64,000 nt of DNA from Burkholderia sp. WSM2230 (GCF_000472445.1 NZ_AXAJ01000003.1:348249-412248), one strand, 5' to 3'. Shown: positions 1 to 9,145, counted from the first letter of the stretch. Made by a program: numbers and translations. The notes: generated by a model from the sequence alone, not told the origin.

Positions 1-917
1 AAGCCGTGCTGGCCTTCGGCGCTGCTTCCCGTTGACGGCGAACGCGCGGACAGCGCGATGTCCGCGGTCATGCCGAGGCGCACGTCGGGGCCAGGGTTGT
101 CGAGCGTGAGTTTCGCGCGGTAGGTGCGGCTTTGCGGATCCGCGGCGGGCGAAAGCTCGCGAACGCGCGCCGTGAACGTATGGCCCGGCAGCGCGCCGAG
201 CGTGACCTTCGCTGTCTGTCCGGGTGCGAGTCCGGCGAGTGCGCTTTCGGGCACGTCGCAGACCACGTCGACTTCGCCGCTCCATGCGAGGTTGTACACG
301 GCCTGGCCCGCCGACACGTTTTGTCCAGTGTCGGCCTGCTCGGCAGTGACTACGCCGTCGTGATCGGCCACGAGCGTGGTGTATTGCAGCTGGTCTTTTG
401 CCAACGCCGCCTGCTGCGCCGCCTGGTCGCGTTGCGCCGCGGCCGACGCATACGCGTTGGTGGTCTGCTCGAGTTGCGCGGGTGCGATCAGGTTTTCTTT
501 GGCTTGTGCCTGATCGCGATCGAGCTGCTGTTTTGCGTACCGATAGCTGTGCTCGGCAGCGGCGAGCTGGGCCTGCGCGCTGGCCGCGTTCTTTTGCGCG
601 TCTGCCGGATCGAGGCGCGCGACGATCTGGCCGTTTTTCACTACGTCGCCGAGGCGCACGCGCCGCTCGATTATCTTGCCCCCGACGCGAAACGACAGCG
701 GCGTCGAGTAGCGCGCCTGCACTTCGCCGGGCAGCGACGTGACGGGCGCGGTGTTGCCGTCCGCGTGAACCGCGATGGCCACGACCGGTCTCGGCTCGGG
801 CGCGGCCGCCTCCTTCCTCGAACATGCATTCAACGCGAGCACAGCGGCGAAAACGAGCGCCAGCGCGGCATGCCGCGGCTGCCCGTGCCGCGCGGCGTGG
901 CCAGACTGCTGACGCAT
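1..917 (-). CDS. RND efflux periplasmic adaptor (membrane fusion protein), C-terminus outside window
   Basis: This is the periplasmic adaptor of a tripartite RND multidrug efflux pump, bridging an inner-membrane RND transporter to an outer-membrane channel. Reading the minus strand gives about 305 residues: an N-terminal hydrophobic stretch ending LALNAC, a lipoprotein signal, then the barrel/lipoyl half (VGGKIIERRVRLGDVV), a Gln/Ala-rich helical hairpin, the second lipoyl half (TTLVADHDGVVTAEQADTGQ) and the start of the beta-barrel. The rest, and presumably the RND pump gene, lie beyond position 1. The ATG at 917 is used; an in-frame GTG at 950 would add 11 residues. It is divergent from the TetR gene at 1134, the usual layout for a TetR-repressed pump. 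Substrate cannot be told. Confidence 0.9.
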   Translation of the reverse strand, partial: MRQQSGHAARHGQPRHAALALVFAAVLALNACSRKEAAAPEPRPVVAIAVHADGNTAPVTSLPGEVQARYSTPLSFRVGGKIIERRVRLGDVVKNGQIVARLDPADAQKNAASAQAQLAAAEHSYRYAKQQLDRDQAQAKENLIAPAQLEQTTNAYASAAAQRDQAAQQAALAKDQLQYTTLVADHDGVVTAEQADTGQNVSAGQAVYNLAWSGEVDVVCDVPESALAGLAPGQTAKVTLGALPGHTFTARVRELSPAADPQSRTYRAKLTLDNPGPDVRLGMTADIALSARSPSTGSSAEGQHG

Positions 918-1069
918 CGCGGACGATGCGTATAAATCGGGACGCTTCACAATGACCCCACCACGAAACGGCGAATGAACAGGCAAGCCCCAGCGGCCGC
1001 CGGCGAACAGCGCAGGCCCGTTCATGCAACTGGCATACGCTTCTGATTTTCAATGATGCCTCGCATTCT

Positions 1070-1110
1070 AATACACACCTGTATTTGAATGTCGATATGA
1101 ATTGCAATTC
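1070..1110. promoter_or_regulatory. Candidate TetR operators between efflux adaptor and tetR
   Basis: Two dyads sit in the divergent promoter region. One is AATACA-CACC-TGTATT at 1070-1085 with perfect 6-bp arms. The other is GAATTGCAATTC at 1099-1110, a perfect 12-bp palindrome. The stretch is much more AT-rich than its surroundings. TetR proteins commonly bind such dyads between themselves and the pump genes they repress. Binding is inferred. Confidence 0.5.
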
Positions 1111-1133
1111 TTTTCAGTGCTAGACTTGCGCCC

Positions 1134-1751
1134 ATGAAACGGCAACGACTGACACGCGAACAAAGCAAGGACCAGACACGGCAGCGTCTGCTCGATGCTG
1201 CGCAAGCGATATTTATGAAGAAGGGCTTTGTCGCGGCAAGTGTCGAAGACATAGCCGGGGCGGCGGGCTATACGCGCGGCGCGTTCTATTCGAATTTCCG
1301 CAGCAAGAACGAGTTGTTCCTTGAACTGCTGCGGCGCGATCACGAGACCATGCAGGCTGGCTTGCGGGCCATTTTCGAGGACGCGGCCACGCGCGAGCAG
1401 ATGGAAGAGCGCGTGATGCACTACTACAGCAACCTGCATCGCGAGAACAAATGCTTTTTGCTGTGGGTGGAGGCGAAGTTGCTCGCGGCGCGCGACGGCC
1501 GTTTCCGGCTGCGCTTCAACGCATTCCTGCACGAGAAGCTTGAGCAGCTGGCCGCTTACGTGCGCGAGTTTTCAGAGCGGGCCGGCACGCCGCTGCCGCT
1601 GCCGGCGGAGATGCTGGCCATGGGCCTGATGGGTTTGTGCGACGGCGTGCAGTTTTTCTACACAGTCGATCCGCAGAATGTGCCGAGCGAAATGGCGCAA
1701 GCGGTGCTGGCGGGATTCTTCTCCCGCGTGGTGTTCGGGCGCAGCGCTTGA
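1134..1751 (+). CDS. TetR/AcrR family transcriptional repressor
   Basis: This 205-residue protein has an N-terminal TetR helix-turn-helix at about residues 14-60 (RLLDAAQAIFMKKGF, then TRGAFYSNFRSKNELF) and an all-helical ligand-binding C-terminal half. Its length is normal for the family. It is divergent from the RND adaptor gene, with palindromes between them, so local repression of that efflux system is the likely role. The inducer is unknown. The ribosome-binding site before ATG 1134 is weak. A strong hairpin lies 67 bp downstream. Confidence 0.9.
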   Translation: MKRQRLTREQSKDQTRQRLLDAAQAIFMKKGFVAASVEDIAGAAGYTRGAFYSNFRSKNELFLELLRRDHETMQAGLRAIFEDAATREQMEERVMHYYSNLHRENKCFLLWVEAKLLAARDGRFRLRFNAFLHEKLEQLAAYVREFSERAGTPLPLPAEMLAMGLMGLCDGVQFFYTVDPQNVPSEMAQAVLAGFFSRVVFGRSA

Positions 1752-1817
1752 GCGGGCGCGAGCGCGTAAAGGGCGCGAGGGGCTGTAAAAGCGCGAGGAG
1801 CGCGGGGAACGTGAGCG

Positions 1818-1842
1818 GCGTGAGGCGAGAAGCGCCTCACGC
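1818..1842. terminator. Perfect 10-bp hairpin between convergent genes
   Basis: GCGTGAGGCG and CGCCTCACGC flank a 5-nt loop, followed by a short T stretch (GGTTTGG). The position, between tetR (ends 1751) and the convergent small ORF ending at 1864, suits a bidirectional terminator. There is no long U-tract, so Rho-independent activity is uncertain. Confidence 0.5.
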
Positions 1843-1863
1843 GGTTTGGCACAAGTGCCGCAA

Positions 1864-2076
1864 TCAGTTCGTTGTGACTTGCGTGCAGGTATCGGCAACC
1901 GGGCTCGCGCACACGAACGCATATTCGCCGCTGTAACGCAGCACTTGCTCGCCCGCATGAAGGACGACCTTGATATCCGGGCAGCGCTCATAAGCGATGA
2001 AGGCCGAGCAGGCTGCGGCGGACCAGCAGACCAGAGAAAACGCGATTTTTTCGAGAAGCTGGAAACGATGTGGCAT
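1864..2076 (-). CDS. Small hypothetical protein with hydrophobic N-terminus and cysteines
   Basis: This 70-residue ORF has a hydrophobic segment at about residues 11-28 (IAFSLVCWSAAACSAFIA), which could be a signal or anchor, followed by a short domain with cysteines near residues 32, 56 and 63. Codon use resembles the neighbours (mostly G/C third positions). No clear ribosome-binding site precedes the ATG at 2076. It is convergent to tetR and divergent from the LysR gene. The family is not recognised; it may be a chance ORF. Confidence 0.4.
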   Translation of the reverse strand: MPHRFQLLEKIAFSLVCWSAAACSAFIAYERCPDIKVVLHAGEQVLRYSGEYAFVCASPVADTCTQVTTN

Positions 2077-2349
2077 GGCAATCAGCTAGCGGTGTAGCGG
2101 TCGATTTCGTCGAGGCGCTATCTTACCAGCATCTAAGGGTTTCTACCTAGTCAAATTCCGCAATAATGCGTGGAACAGTTGCGTGCGCGCGTCGCTCAAG
2201 CTGACGCGATTGCCATGCACGGGTCAGGGTTGGGACAGGTCGGATCGATACAATCGATTTGTTGGGCAAATCCGCGCGAGCCTTGCCGCGCGGGGCGATA
2301 CAGGCGGCAGCGTCGCGCCGGCCCGGCATCTCGAGGCAGGAGTCGTCCC

Positions 2350-3357
2350 ATGAATCAATTGCAGTCCATGCGCGTGTTCGTGAAAGTGGCGGACCTCGGC
2401 AGCTTCGTGCGCGCGGCAAGTTCGCTGGATCTTTCCACCGCTGTAGTCACCCGCCATGTGGCGGATCTCGAGGCGCGTCTCGGCACGCGTCTGCTTAATC
2501 GCACCACGCGCCGTCTTTCGCTGACGGAATCGGGCGCAACGTATCTGGAGCGCGTGCGCCCCATACTCGACGACCTCGAAGGCGTCGAGCAGATGCTGGC
2601 GGCGCGCCATCATGAGCCGGTCGGCACCTTGCGGATCGTCGCGCCAATGGTGTTCGGGCTGCAAAGCCTGGCGGCGGCAGTGCAGTCGTACGCCGCGCGC
2701 TACCCCGACGTGGTGCCCGACGTGACGCTCGCGGACCGGCAGGCGGATCTCGTCGACGAAGGCTTCGACGTCGGCATTCTGATTGGGCGCCCGGCGCGCA
2801 GCGCGAGCATCGTCACGCGGCGGCTGACTACCTGTCAGCTGACCGTCTGCGCGACGCCGGCTTACCTCGCCCGGCATGGCACGCCGGCGCGGCCCGAAGA
2901 TCTGCTGGATCATCCGTGCCTGAGCCGGCCGCCGGAGCAGGGCGGCGAAGAGCGCGTGTTCAGCGGGCCGCAAGGGCTTGTCCGCGTGAGAACCGCGAAC
3001 ACGATTGCCGCGAACAACAGCGAAATGCTGCGGCAGTTCGCACTGCTCGGCATGGGCGTCGCGATCCTGCCGAGCTATCTGATCGGCCGCGATCTGGCGT
3101 CGGGGCGGCTCGTCGAACTGCTCGGCGATTACTCTCTGCCCGAGATCGAAATCACGATCGCTTATCCGAGCCGCCTTCACTTGCCGGCGAAGGTGCGGAC
3201 TTTCGTCGATCACCTAGTCGAGCATTTCGAGTCGGACGCCATCGCGCCGGCTCGCGCCGGGCGGCACGCGAAGCATGCGCATCCGCTGCCCGGCTCCGCG
3301 GGCCGGGCCGTGCGGCCACGCGCCGCCTCGGCCGCGGCAGCGTCTTTGCCAGCCTGA
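2350..3357 (+). CDS. LysR family transcriptional regulator
   Basis: This 335-residue regulator opens with the LysR winged helix-turn-helix (MNQLQSMRVFVKVADLGSFV, then STAVVTRHVADLEARLGTRL) and continues into a periplasmic-binding-protein-like effector domain (about residues 90-295). The N-terminus resembles the CrgA/DsdC-like group that often acts on divergent oxidoreductase or efflux genes. The chosen ATG has GGAG 9-13 nt upstream; the open frame runs further back but without support. The C-terminus carries a low-complexity Ala/Arg-rich tail of about 40 residues beyond the usual end. The target is unknown; the convergent cupin gene is the nearest neighbour. Confidence 0.9.
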   Translation: MNQLQSMRVFVKVADLGSFVRAASSLDLSTAVVTRHVADLEARLGTRLLNRTTRRLSLTESGATYLERVRPILDDLEGVEQMLAARHHEPVGTLRIVAPMVFGLQSLAAAVQSYAARYPDVVPDVTLADRQADLVDEGFDVGILIGRPARSASIVTRRLTTCQLTVCATPAYLARHGTPARPEDLLDHPCLSRPPEQGGEERVFSGPQGLVRVRTANTIAANNSEMLRQFALLGMGVAILPSYLIGRDLASGRLVELLGDYSLPEIEITIAYPSRLHLPAKVRTFVDHLVEHFESDAIAPARAGRHAKHAHPLPGSAGRAVRPRAASAAAASLPA

Positions 3358-3370
3358 AAGCGGCGGCCGG

Positions 3371-3760
3371 TCAGATCCAGAGATCGTTGATGGCGGTGCG
3401 TTCGCTGGTTTGCTCGCCGGTGTTGCGCACGCCGCGCGGCTCGATCAGCAGCAGCTTGACCTCGCGTTCGGCGAACGGCTTGTGTTCCGTGCCCTTCGGC
3501 ACGACGAACATTTCCCCCGCCGAGAGCATCACGAAGCCGTCGCGCATGTCGATGCGCAACTGGCCGTCGAGCACGATGAAGGTTTCGTCGGTATCCGCGT
3601 GCTCGTGCCACACGAAATCGCCTTCGATTCGCACGATCTTGAACTGGTAGTCGTTCATTTCCGCGATGACGCGCGGTTGCCACTGGTCGTTGAACAGCGC
3701 GAGCTTTTCGGCGAAATTGATCGCGCGGTAGGTCTGCTGGTTTGTGTGAGTGTCGGACAT
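3371..3760 (-). CDS. Cupin-domain protein
   Basis: This 129-residue single-domain cupin contains the first cupin motif as FVWHEHADTDETFIVLDGQL and the second as GEMFVVPKGTEHKP, giving the two His, Glu and His metal ligands of the beta-barrel. Such proteins are small metal-dependent isomerases, dioxygenases or sensors; the reaction cannot be named. AAGGAG lies 7 nt upstream of ATG 3760, so the longer open frame to 3934 is rejected. It follows the AraC gene on the same strand after 178 bp and could be under its control. Confidence 0.85.
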   Translation of the reverse strand: MSDTHTNQQTYRAINFAEKLALFNDQWQPRVIAEMNDYQFKIVRIEGDFVWHEHADTDETFIVLDGQLRIDMRDGFVMLSAGEMFVVPKGTEHKPFAEREVKLLLIEPRGVRNTGEQTSERTAINDLWI

Positions 3761-3938
3761 GCGGTGCTCCTTCAAATGATGGTGGCTGTCTCGGGAAGGA
3801 GCGTAGCGCGTGCCGCCGGGACGGGTCTTGAACGTTTGTGGGCGCGCGATTGGGGAGAGACGGGGCATTTTTGCGCTGGTTTCGGGGGGGCGTCCTGGCG
3901 CTGTGTCTTTGCGTCGGTTTTCCCACTGGTCCATTCGC

Positions 3939-4778
3939 TTAGGGATTGCCCCGCGACGAAATCCCGAGCATTCCGAGCCACTGCGCGGGCGCTACGCCCC
4001 ACGCGCGCTTGAAGTGCCGCGTCATGTGGCTCTGGTCGGCAAAGCCGCTGGCGGCGGAGGCATCGGCGAGCGGCATGCCGGCGAGCGCGAGTTGACGCAC
4101 GCGATCGAGCCGCCGCATCGTCAGATAGCGGTGCGGGCTCGTGCCGAAGAGCGCGCGAAAGTCGTGCGACAGACTCCATCGGTCGCGCCCGGCGGCGGTC
4201 GCGAGTTCGTCGAGCGTCACCGCGCGCTCGAGCGACGCCAGCAGATATTCACGGGCCCGCCGCGCGGCGGCGTAATCCACCGGACGGCGCGTCGGGCGCG
4301 CGCCGGCCGCCGCGTGCAGCGCCATCGCCAGTTCGTAGAGGCCGTCGTCCAGTTCCAGCGGATTCATCGCGCGATCCATGCTGCGCAGCACGTTGTGCGT
4401 GGCGGCGAAGAGACGCGGGTCGTTCGACAAACCGCCTTTCACGAACGGCAGCGGCTGGCCTCCGAGCGCCTGCTGGAACAGCGCCGGGTCGACATAGATC
4501 ATGCGATAGCGGAAACCTTCGCCGGTGCCGGCCTGGCCGTCGTGCGGCTCGTCGGGATGGAGGACCATCGTGCCGCCGGGCAGGCTGTGGCGCATGCTGC
4601 CGCGATAGCGAAAGCTCTGCACGCCGGCGAGCGTGCGCCCGATCGCGTAGGTGTCGTGGCGGTGCATCGCGTAGCCGGCGCCGTGGAAAAACGCTTCGAT
4701 CCGCTCGATGCCGCCCGTGGCGGCCATGGCCGCCGACTGCGGCGAGCGGTAGATCCAGTCCACCCCGTGTTTTTCCAT
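3939..4778 (-). CDS. AraC family transcriptional regulator
   Basis: This 279-residue protein has an N-terminal cupin-like effector domain (HRHDTYAIGRTLAGVQSF; PGGTMVLHPDEPHDG, residues about 20-85) and a C-terminal pair of helix-turn-helices (about 180-270; TLDELATAAGRDRWSLSHDF and ADASAASGFADQSHMTRHFK). The layout matches AraC_binding plus HTH_18. ATG 4778 is the first Met giving a normal-length N-terminus; the frame stays open further upstream but overlaps unrelated sequence. DUF2795 lies upstream and the cupin downstream on the same strand. Effector and targets are unknown. Confidence 0.88.
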   Translation of the reverse strand: MEKHGVDWIYRSPQSAAMAATGGIERIEAFFHGAGYAMHRHDTYAIGRTLAGVQSFRYRGSMRHSLPGGTMVLHPDEPHDGQAGTGEGFRYRMIYVDPALFQQALGGQPLPFVKGGLSNDPRLFAATHNVLRSMDRAMNPLELDDGLYELAMALHAAAGARPTRRPVDYAAARRAREYLLASLERAVTLDELATAAGRDRWSLSHDFRALFGTSPHRYLTMRRLDRVRQLALAGMPLADASAASGFADQSHMTRHFKRAWGVAPAQWLGMLGISSRGNP

Positions 4779-4858
4779 CGGCGCCGACGCCAGGACTGCC
4801 GCTGACGCCGCGCGGTGCGGCGCCGCGTCCGCTGGCCCGCTCACGCGCTCGGACCCGC

Positions 4859-5089
4859 TCACGCGCTCAGGCCCGGCCCGAAATTGCCGCCGATCAAACG
4901 CGTGACGGAATCGACGTCCGCATAGTCCTGTTCTGGCAGGCCGTCGAGCATCGACAACACCTCGTTGCTCGCGCCCGCCTCGCGCGCCGCGTCGACGAGC
5001 GTGTCCTTGTTGGCGGGGAAGCGGACTTCGCTGAGCACGTCGGAGATCTGCAAGTCGATAGATTCCCCGGGGATGGACGATGTCGTCAT
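4859..5089 (-). CDS. DUF2795 domain protein
   Basis: This 76-residue protein matches DUF2795, a small alpha-helical domain of unknown function common in Burkholderia and Actinobacteria (ISDVLSEVRFPANKDTLVDA, then NEVLSMLDGLPEQDYADVDS). Start ATG 5089 is preceded by AGGAG 8 nt away. The domain resembles a small winged-helix-like fold in which the PA.K..L...A pattern is conserved. It is the first gene of the run leading into the AraC regulator (80 bp gap). No role can be assigned. Confidence 0.8.
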   Translation of the reverse strand: MTTSSIPGESIDLQISDVLSEVRFPANKDTLVDAAREAGASNEVLSMLDGLPEQDYADVDSVTRLIGGNFGPGLSA

Positions 5090-5261
5090 GCAAGCGCTCC
5101 TGCGGATACGGTTGAAATGAATTGTGGCGGCCAATTGTGGCGGCCGCGCGCGGTCTTTGATCCCATAGTTCAGGACCGGGTCCTGCAAGCTAAGCGAGCT
5201 CGCCGCACTCGGCCCCTCGATCGCGGCCGATCGAGACAAGCCCACGCCGCAAGCGTCGCTC

Positions 5262-5516
5262 TCAGGTCTGCAGGCGCTCATTGCGCGCCGCGAACCCGCG
5301 CTCGGGATGTCGCGACTTCGGCAAGACGATATGCTGCCATTGCTGTGGACGATTCTCGTCCGTGACCGCCACGTCAGGCGCCGCGGGGGCGACGGGCGCG
5401 GCGTTCGCGCGGGCGGCAAGGGCGTTCGCCGGTGTGCTTTCCTGCGCTGTGTGAACCGGCGCGGCAAAGCACGAAGCGGACAGCGTCACCATGGTCAACA
5501 GCGTCGAGGTTTTCAT
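5262..5516 (-). CDS. Small exported protein of unknown function
   Basis: This 84-residue protein begins with a signal peptide (MKTSTLLTMVTLSASCFAAP, cleavage probably after about residue 19) followed by an Ala/Pro-rich mature region and a charged tail (QQWQHIVLPKSRHPERGF). A near-perfect ribosome-binding site (TAGGAGGTC) precedes ATG 5516, which argues for a real gene. No family is recognised. It is probably periplasmic. It stands alone, with the C45-type hydrolase more than 280 bp upstream on the same strand. Confidence 0.65.
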   Translation of the reverse strand: MKTSTLLTMVTLSASCFAAPVHTAQESTPANALAARANAAPVAPAAPDVAVTDENRPQQWQHIVLPKSRHPERGFAARNERLQT

Positions 5517-5707
5517 GCCCGACCTCCTAAGCTCATGCGGCGCTATGCATTCAGCAAGGGCTGTGCCGTCCCCGCGTCGAAAGGAAAGCGCAAGCCGCGC
5601 GAAGCCGGGCTGCGGGGCCGCGCGCTTTCGTCGCGGGCGGCGCGCAATTCCTGGAACGCACGTCGTCAAGACTACTCATTGTAGATCGCCAATGATGGCG
5701 CGGGAAT

Positions 5708-5760
5708 GGCAGCAAAAGGGCAGCAAAAGGGCAGCAAAAGGGCAGCAAAAGGGCAGCAAT
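5708..5760. repeat. 11-bp tandem repeat (GGCAGCAAAAG)
   Basis: Nearly five direct copies of GGCAGCAAAAG lie between the small exported-protein gene and the end of the C45-family gene. No coding sense is evident. It is one of several short tandem arrays in intergenic DNA of this window. Confidence 0.9.
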
Positions 5761-5801
5761 GTTCAGGCGTTTGCCTGTGCGTTTCCTTGATGCCGTGACG
5801 G

Positions 5802-7139
5802 CTAGCGCAGCGCTTCGAAGCGCGTCCACGGCCATGAAGGCCGGTCCCGCATATAGCCGTTCAGCCAGTTCCACTGCGGATGCCGTTTCATGAACGCCTG
5901 CGCGTCGAACGGCCGGCCGCACGGATGACCCCAGCGCGCGCTGAACGCCAGATCGCGCGCCATCTCGCTGTCGGCCACCTTGCCGTCGTTCGCACCCCAC
6001 GGATTGAACGGCCCATGATCTGAACCGCCGAAGCGCGCGTCGTCCAGTTCCAGATGCCCACAGATCGTGCGCGAGCACGGGTTGTCGTTGCGGTCGAGAT
6101 AGACGTCGTGGTGATCGGCGATCATCGCCTTCGCTAGCTCGACGTCGATCTTGCCGCGGTGCATCTCTTCGAGCTGCATGAAGCGCAGCCGCCGCGCGCC
6201 GTTCTTGCGCACGTCGGTATAGTCCTCGCCTTCGCCGATGCATTCCTGATTGCGGATCTTCAGATCGGTCGCCGTGTTGTAGCCGCTGTAAAAGCCGTCC
6301 TTGGTGCTTTCGAAGCCGGAATAGTGCAGACCCAATTCATAGCGCGCGATTTCCCCGGTCTTGGTGTCGCCGAGCAGCCAGCTGTTCGCATAGCCGCCGT
6401 TGTTCGCGATCGCGAACATTTCGCACCATTCGCCGATGCTGTTCGCGTATTGCGACGCCCGCCGCGAGCGGTAGAACTCGGGCGCGCCGGCCGCGTTGTA
6501 GCCGACGAAGTTCGAGATGGTGGTCTCCGTCACCATCAAGCCGGCGGCCGTGATCCAGAAATCGGTGAGACTGGAAATGCAGCCCGGCAGGCCTTGCATC
6601 AGGATCCGGTTGCCTTGATCCGGGACGATGTCGAACACGACGTTGAAGGCGTCGCCGGCGGCATAGCGGTCCCACGAGTTGTGCGCCATCACGATGCGGC
6701 CGTCGTGCGTCGCATGGCCGGTCGCGATGAACGCGCTGCAATGATGGCCGCGCCTGCCGCGCCAGGGTTTGAGCCCGAGGCCGGGCTTCATCTGCGCCAC
6801 GTGCGCCGGCCACCAGCTTTGCAGCAGATCCATGTAGCCGTTCCACGCCAGCACTTCGGCGAAAGGCAGCTTCGCGCCGTCGGCGATGCCCTGGATTTCG
6901 TCGGCGAATTCGGTGTCGAGCTTGCTGCCGAACTGGGCGACGGCGGCCTCGACGAACGTGTCGAAGTCTTCGCCGGTGTCCCACCTGGCGAGGTAGCGGG
7001 CGGTGCGGATCGCGTTGCGGATTTCCGCCGCGAGCAACTGGCCGTGCTGTTCGCCGCGGTCGTACGGCTCGCCTTCGATATGCAGGAAAATCCAGCCGGC
7101 CTGGTCGCGGCGCACGGCGTCAAGGGACGGTTCGCTCAT
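5802..7139 (-). CDS. C45 family autoproteolytic acyltransferase/hydrolase (phospholipase B-like)
   Basis: This 445-residue protein belongs to the N-terminal-nucleophile hydrolase group that includes acyl-CoA:6-aminopenicillanate acyltransferase (peptidase C45) and phospholipase B-like proteins. The N-terminal part carries the typical GEPYDRGEQHGQLLAAEI helix. Cys134 in GHHCSAFIATGHAT is the expected nucleophile exposed by self-cleavage. Downstream, MAHNSWDRY and LPGCISSLTDFWITAAGLMV fit the NTN fold. The natural substrate is unknown; amide hydrolysis or acyl transfer is inferred. The ATG at 7139 has GGAG 8 nt upstream. No signal peptide is seen. It is monocistronic in appearance. Confidence 0.8.
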   Translation of the reverse strand: MSEPSLDAVRRDQAGWIFLHIEGEPYDRGEQHGQLLAAEIRNAIRTARYLARWDTGEDFDTFVEAAVAQFGSKLDTEFADEIQGIADGAKLPFAEVLAWNGYMDLLQSWWPAHVAQMKPGLGLKPWRGRRGHHCSAFIATGHATHDGRIVMAHNSWDRYAAGDAFNVVFDIVPDQGNRILMQGLPGCISSLTDFWITAAGLMVTETTISNFVGYNAAGAPEFYRSRRASQYANSIGEWCEMFAIANNGGYANSWLLGDTKTGEIARYELGLHYSGFESTKDGFYSGYNTATDLKIRNQECIGEGEDYTDVRKNGARRLRFMQLEEMHRGKIDVELAKAMIADHHDVYLDRNDNPCSRTICGHLELDDARFGGSDHGPFNPWGANDGKVADSEMARDLAFSARWGHPCGRPFDAQAFMKRHPQWNWLNGYMRDRPSWPWTRFEALR

Positions 7140-7299
7140 CTTCGCTCCGGTCGAATGGCGGACGCCGCCGCACCCCGGCGCGCCCGTCAGGGCGTAACCC
7201 GCGCGGCCCGCGTGCGGCCGCAGCGTCACTTCATTGTAGAGAATTTGCAATGCTTTGCACGGGCGCGCCAGGCTCGCCGCGAGCCGCGCCACGCAGCCG

Positions 7300-9075
7300 T
7301 CAGCGCGTCGGATTCATGCGGAAATACGCATCGAGCAGCGACGTTTTATAGACCACGCCCGCGAGCCGCGGATGCGCGGCGCTTTCGACAACCGGCAGGC
7401 GCTCGCCCTGAAACGCCATGAAGCGCTGCAACGCGACGCCAAGAGGCATGTCGGGCGTGAGCACGTCGAAATGCGGCTGCAGATAGTCCGCGGCGGTTCG
7501 TGTCGAGGTATCGCGTTTTTCGAGCAGATCGGACGTGATGTCCTTGAGCGCGACCACGCCGAGAAACGCGCCCGATTCGTTCGCGACATACAGATACTTC
7601 ACCGGATATTCGAGGAACACGCGCGTCATGTCGTGTACGGTCGCATTGGGCGGCACGACCGTTTGCGCCGGGCGGATCAGCTCGCGCATCTGCGTCGCGC
7701 GCAGGCGCGTGCGCTCGAGCTCCTCCTGATTACGGCGCAGCGTGATCTCGTACATCGACGTCTTGCCGATCGCGCGCGCCACGAAGTACGCGACCACGCA
7801 CGACAGCATCAGCGGCAGCACGACCTGGTAGCTGAGCGTCATCTCGAAGATCATCAGAATCGCCATCAGCGGCGCCTGCGTCGCGCCTGCCAGAAACGCG
7901 CCCATGCCGACCATCGCATACGCGAACGGCGCCGAGGTTCCGTGCGGCCACAGCGCCTGCATGCCCTGGCCAAACAGTGAGCCCACCACCGCGCCGACAA
8001 ACAGCGTCGGTGTGAACACACCGCCCACGGCGCCGGAACCCGCGGTCGCCGCCGTGGCCACCAGCTTGAACACCAACACGAAGACGAGCGCGGTCCACGT
8101 CCACGGCGAATGAAGGACGGAATTGACGACGCTGTAGCCGTTGCCCCACACCTCGGGCGTCCAGACCGACAGCACGCCGACCACCAGTCCGCCGAGCGCG
8201 AGCCGCGCCGGCAGCGGCAAGGGCAGCTTGCGAAACAGGGCCTTCGAGCCGTCGAGCAGCCGCAGGAATTGCGGCGCAGCCGCGCCGCACAGCAGGCCGA
8301 GCGCGACGAAGAGCAGCACCTCGATGCCCGCCACCGGCGGAAACACCGGCATCTCGTACGGCGGCTTGTAGCCGGCGAACTCGCGCATCGTGATGTTGGC
8401 GACCACCGCCGCGACCAGCACTGGCCCGAAGCTTTCCATCGCGATGGAGCCCAGTACGATCTCCGTGACGAAGAACGCGCCGGCAATCGGCGCGTTATAC
8501 GCGGACGTGATACCGGCCGCCGCGCCGCAGGCGACCAGCAGGCGCAGGCGCGGCGGATCGAAATGCACCCATCGTCCGACCAGCGAGGCCGCCAGCGCGG
8601 CGAGCTGCACCATTGGACCTTCGCGGCCGATCGAGCCGCCGCTTGCAATCGTGAACAGCGACGAGACGCTGCGCCACAGGCTCAGCTTGACCGGCACCAC
8701 GCCGTCGCCGATCGCCACCGCTTCCATGTAGTCGACGTGATTGCATTTGTCCGCGTGACGCCGGGCGACCAGCAGCAGAAAGCCGGCTATCAGCCCGCCG
8801 GCCGCCGGCAGCCAGATGCGCACGGTCCACGGCAGGCTGCGCGCCATCTGCACGAAGCTGCCCGAGTGGCCGGACACGGCCACTTGCAACATCTCGATGC
8901 CCATGCGAAAGGCGATGGTCGCAAAGGCGCCCGCGACGCCGACCACCACCGACCACACCAGCATCGTATGGGCGTCGGAGAGACGGAAAAGATCTTGGGC
9001 GCGGGTGCGCAGCTTCAGCAGGAATGAAAGCACGTCGGCGGTACGGGGCGGGAAGAGGGGTTGAAAAAAGCGCAC
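7300..9075 (-). CDS. ClC family chloride/proton antiporter or channel with C-terminal CBS pair
   Basis: This 591-residue inner-membrane protein has the ClC core (residues about 35-440) with the ion-pathway motif GSIGREGPMVQ, which contains the gating glutamate, and GSGAVGGVFTPTLFVGA. The first selectivity loop reads GDGVVPVK instead of GSGIP, as in ClcB-like members. Two CBS domains follow (about 465-515 and 535-585), typically nucleotide-binding regulators. Transport of chloride or another anion coupled to protons is inferred from the family. A GTG start at about codon 15 is an alternative. No operon partner is evident; the GST gene lies 70 bp upstream on the same strand. Confidence 0.9.
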   Translation of the reverse strand: MRFFQPLFPPRTADVLSFLLKLRTRAQDLFRLSDAHTMLVWSVVVGVAGAFATIAFRMGIEMLQVAVSGHSGSFVQMARSLPWTVRIWLPAAGGLIAGFLLLVARRHADKCNHVDYMEAVAIGDGVVPVKLSLWRSVSSLFTIASGGSIGREGPMVQLAALAASLVGRWVHFDPPRLRLLVACGAAAGITSAYNAPIAGAFFVTEIVLGSIAMESFGPVLVAAVVANITMREFAGYKPPYEMPVFPPVAGIEVLLFVALGLLCGAAAPQFLRLLDGSKALFRKLPLPLPARLALGGLVVGVLSVWTPEVWGNGYSVVNSVLHSPWTWTALVFVLVFKLVATAATAGSGAVGGVFTPTLFVGAVVGSLFGQGMQALWPHGTSAPFAYAMVGMGAFLAGATQAPLMAILMIFEMTLSYQVVLPLMLSCVVAYFVARAIGKTSMYEITLRRNQEELERTRLRATQMRELIRPAQTVVPPNATVHDMTRVFLEYPVKYLYVANESGAFLGVVALKDITSDLLEKRDTSTRTAADYLQPHFDVLTPDMPLGVALQRFMAFQGERLPVVESAAHPRLAGVVYKTSLLDAYFRMNPTR

Positions 9076-9145
9076 GGCAACAGCCGCGCGCCCGCTGGAC
9101 CAAGCGGGCGCGCGACCGGACGTGAGCGGGAAATGACGGTGCCGG

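Noticed and set aside
4776..5093. Longer N-terminus of the AraC regulator, open to 5093
   Set aside because: It would overlap the whole DUF2795 gene in another frame, which has its own good ribosome-binding site and a recognisable family.
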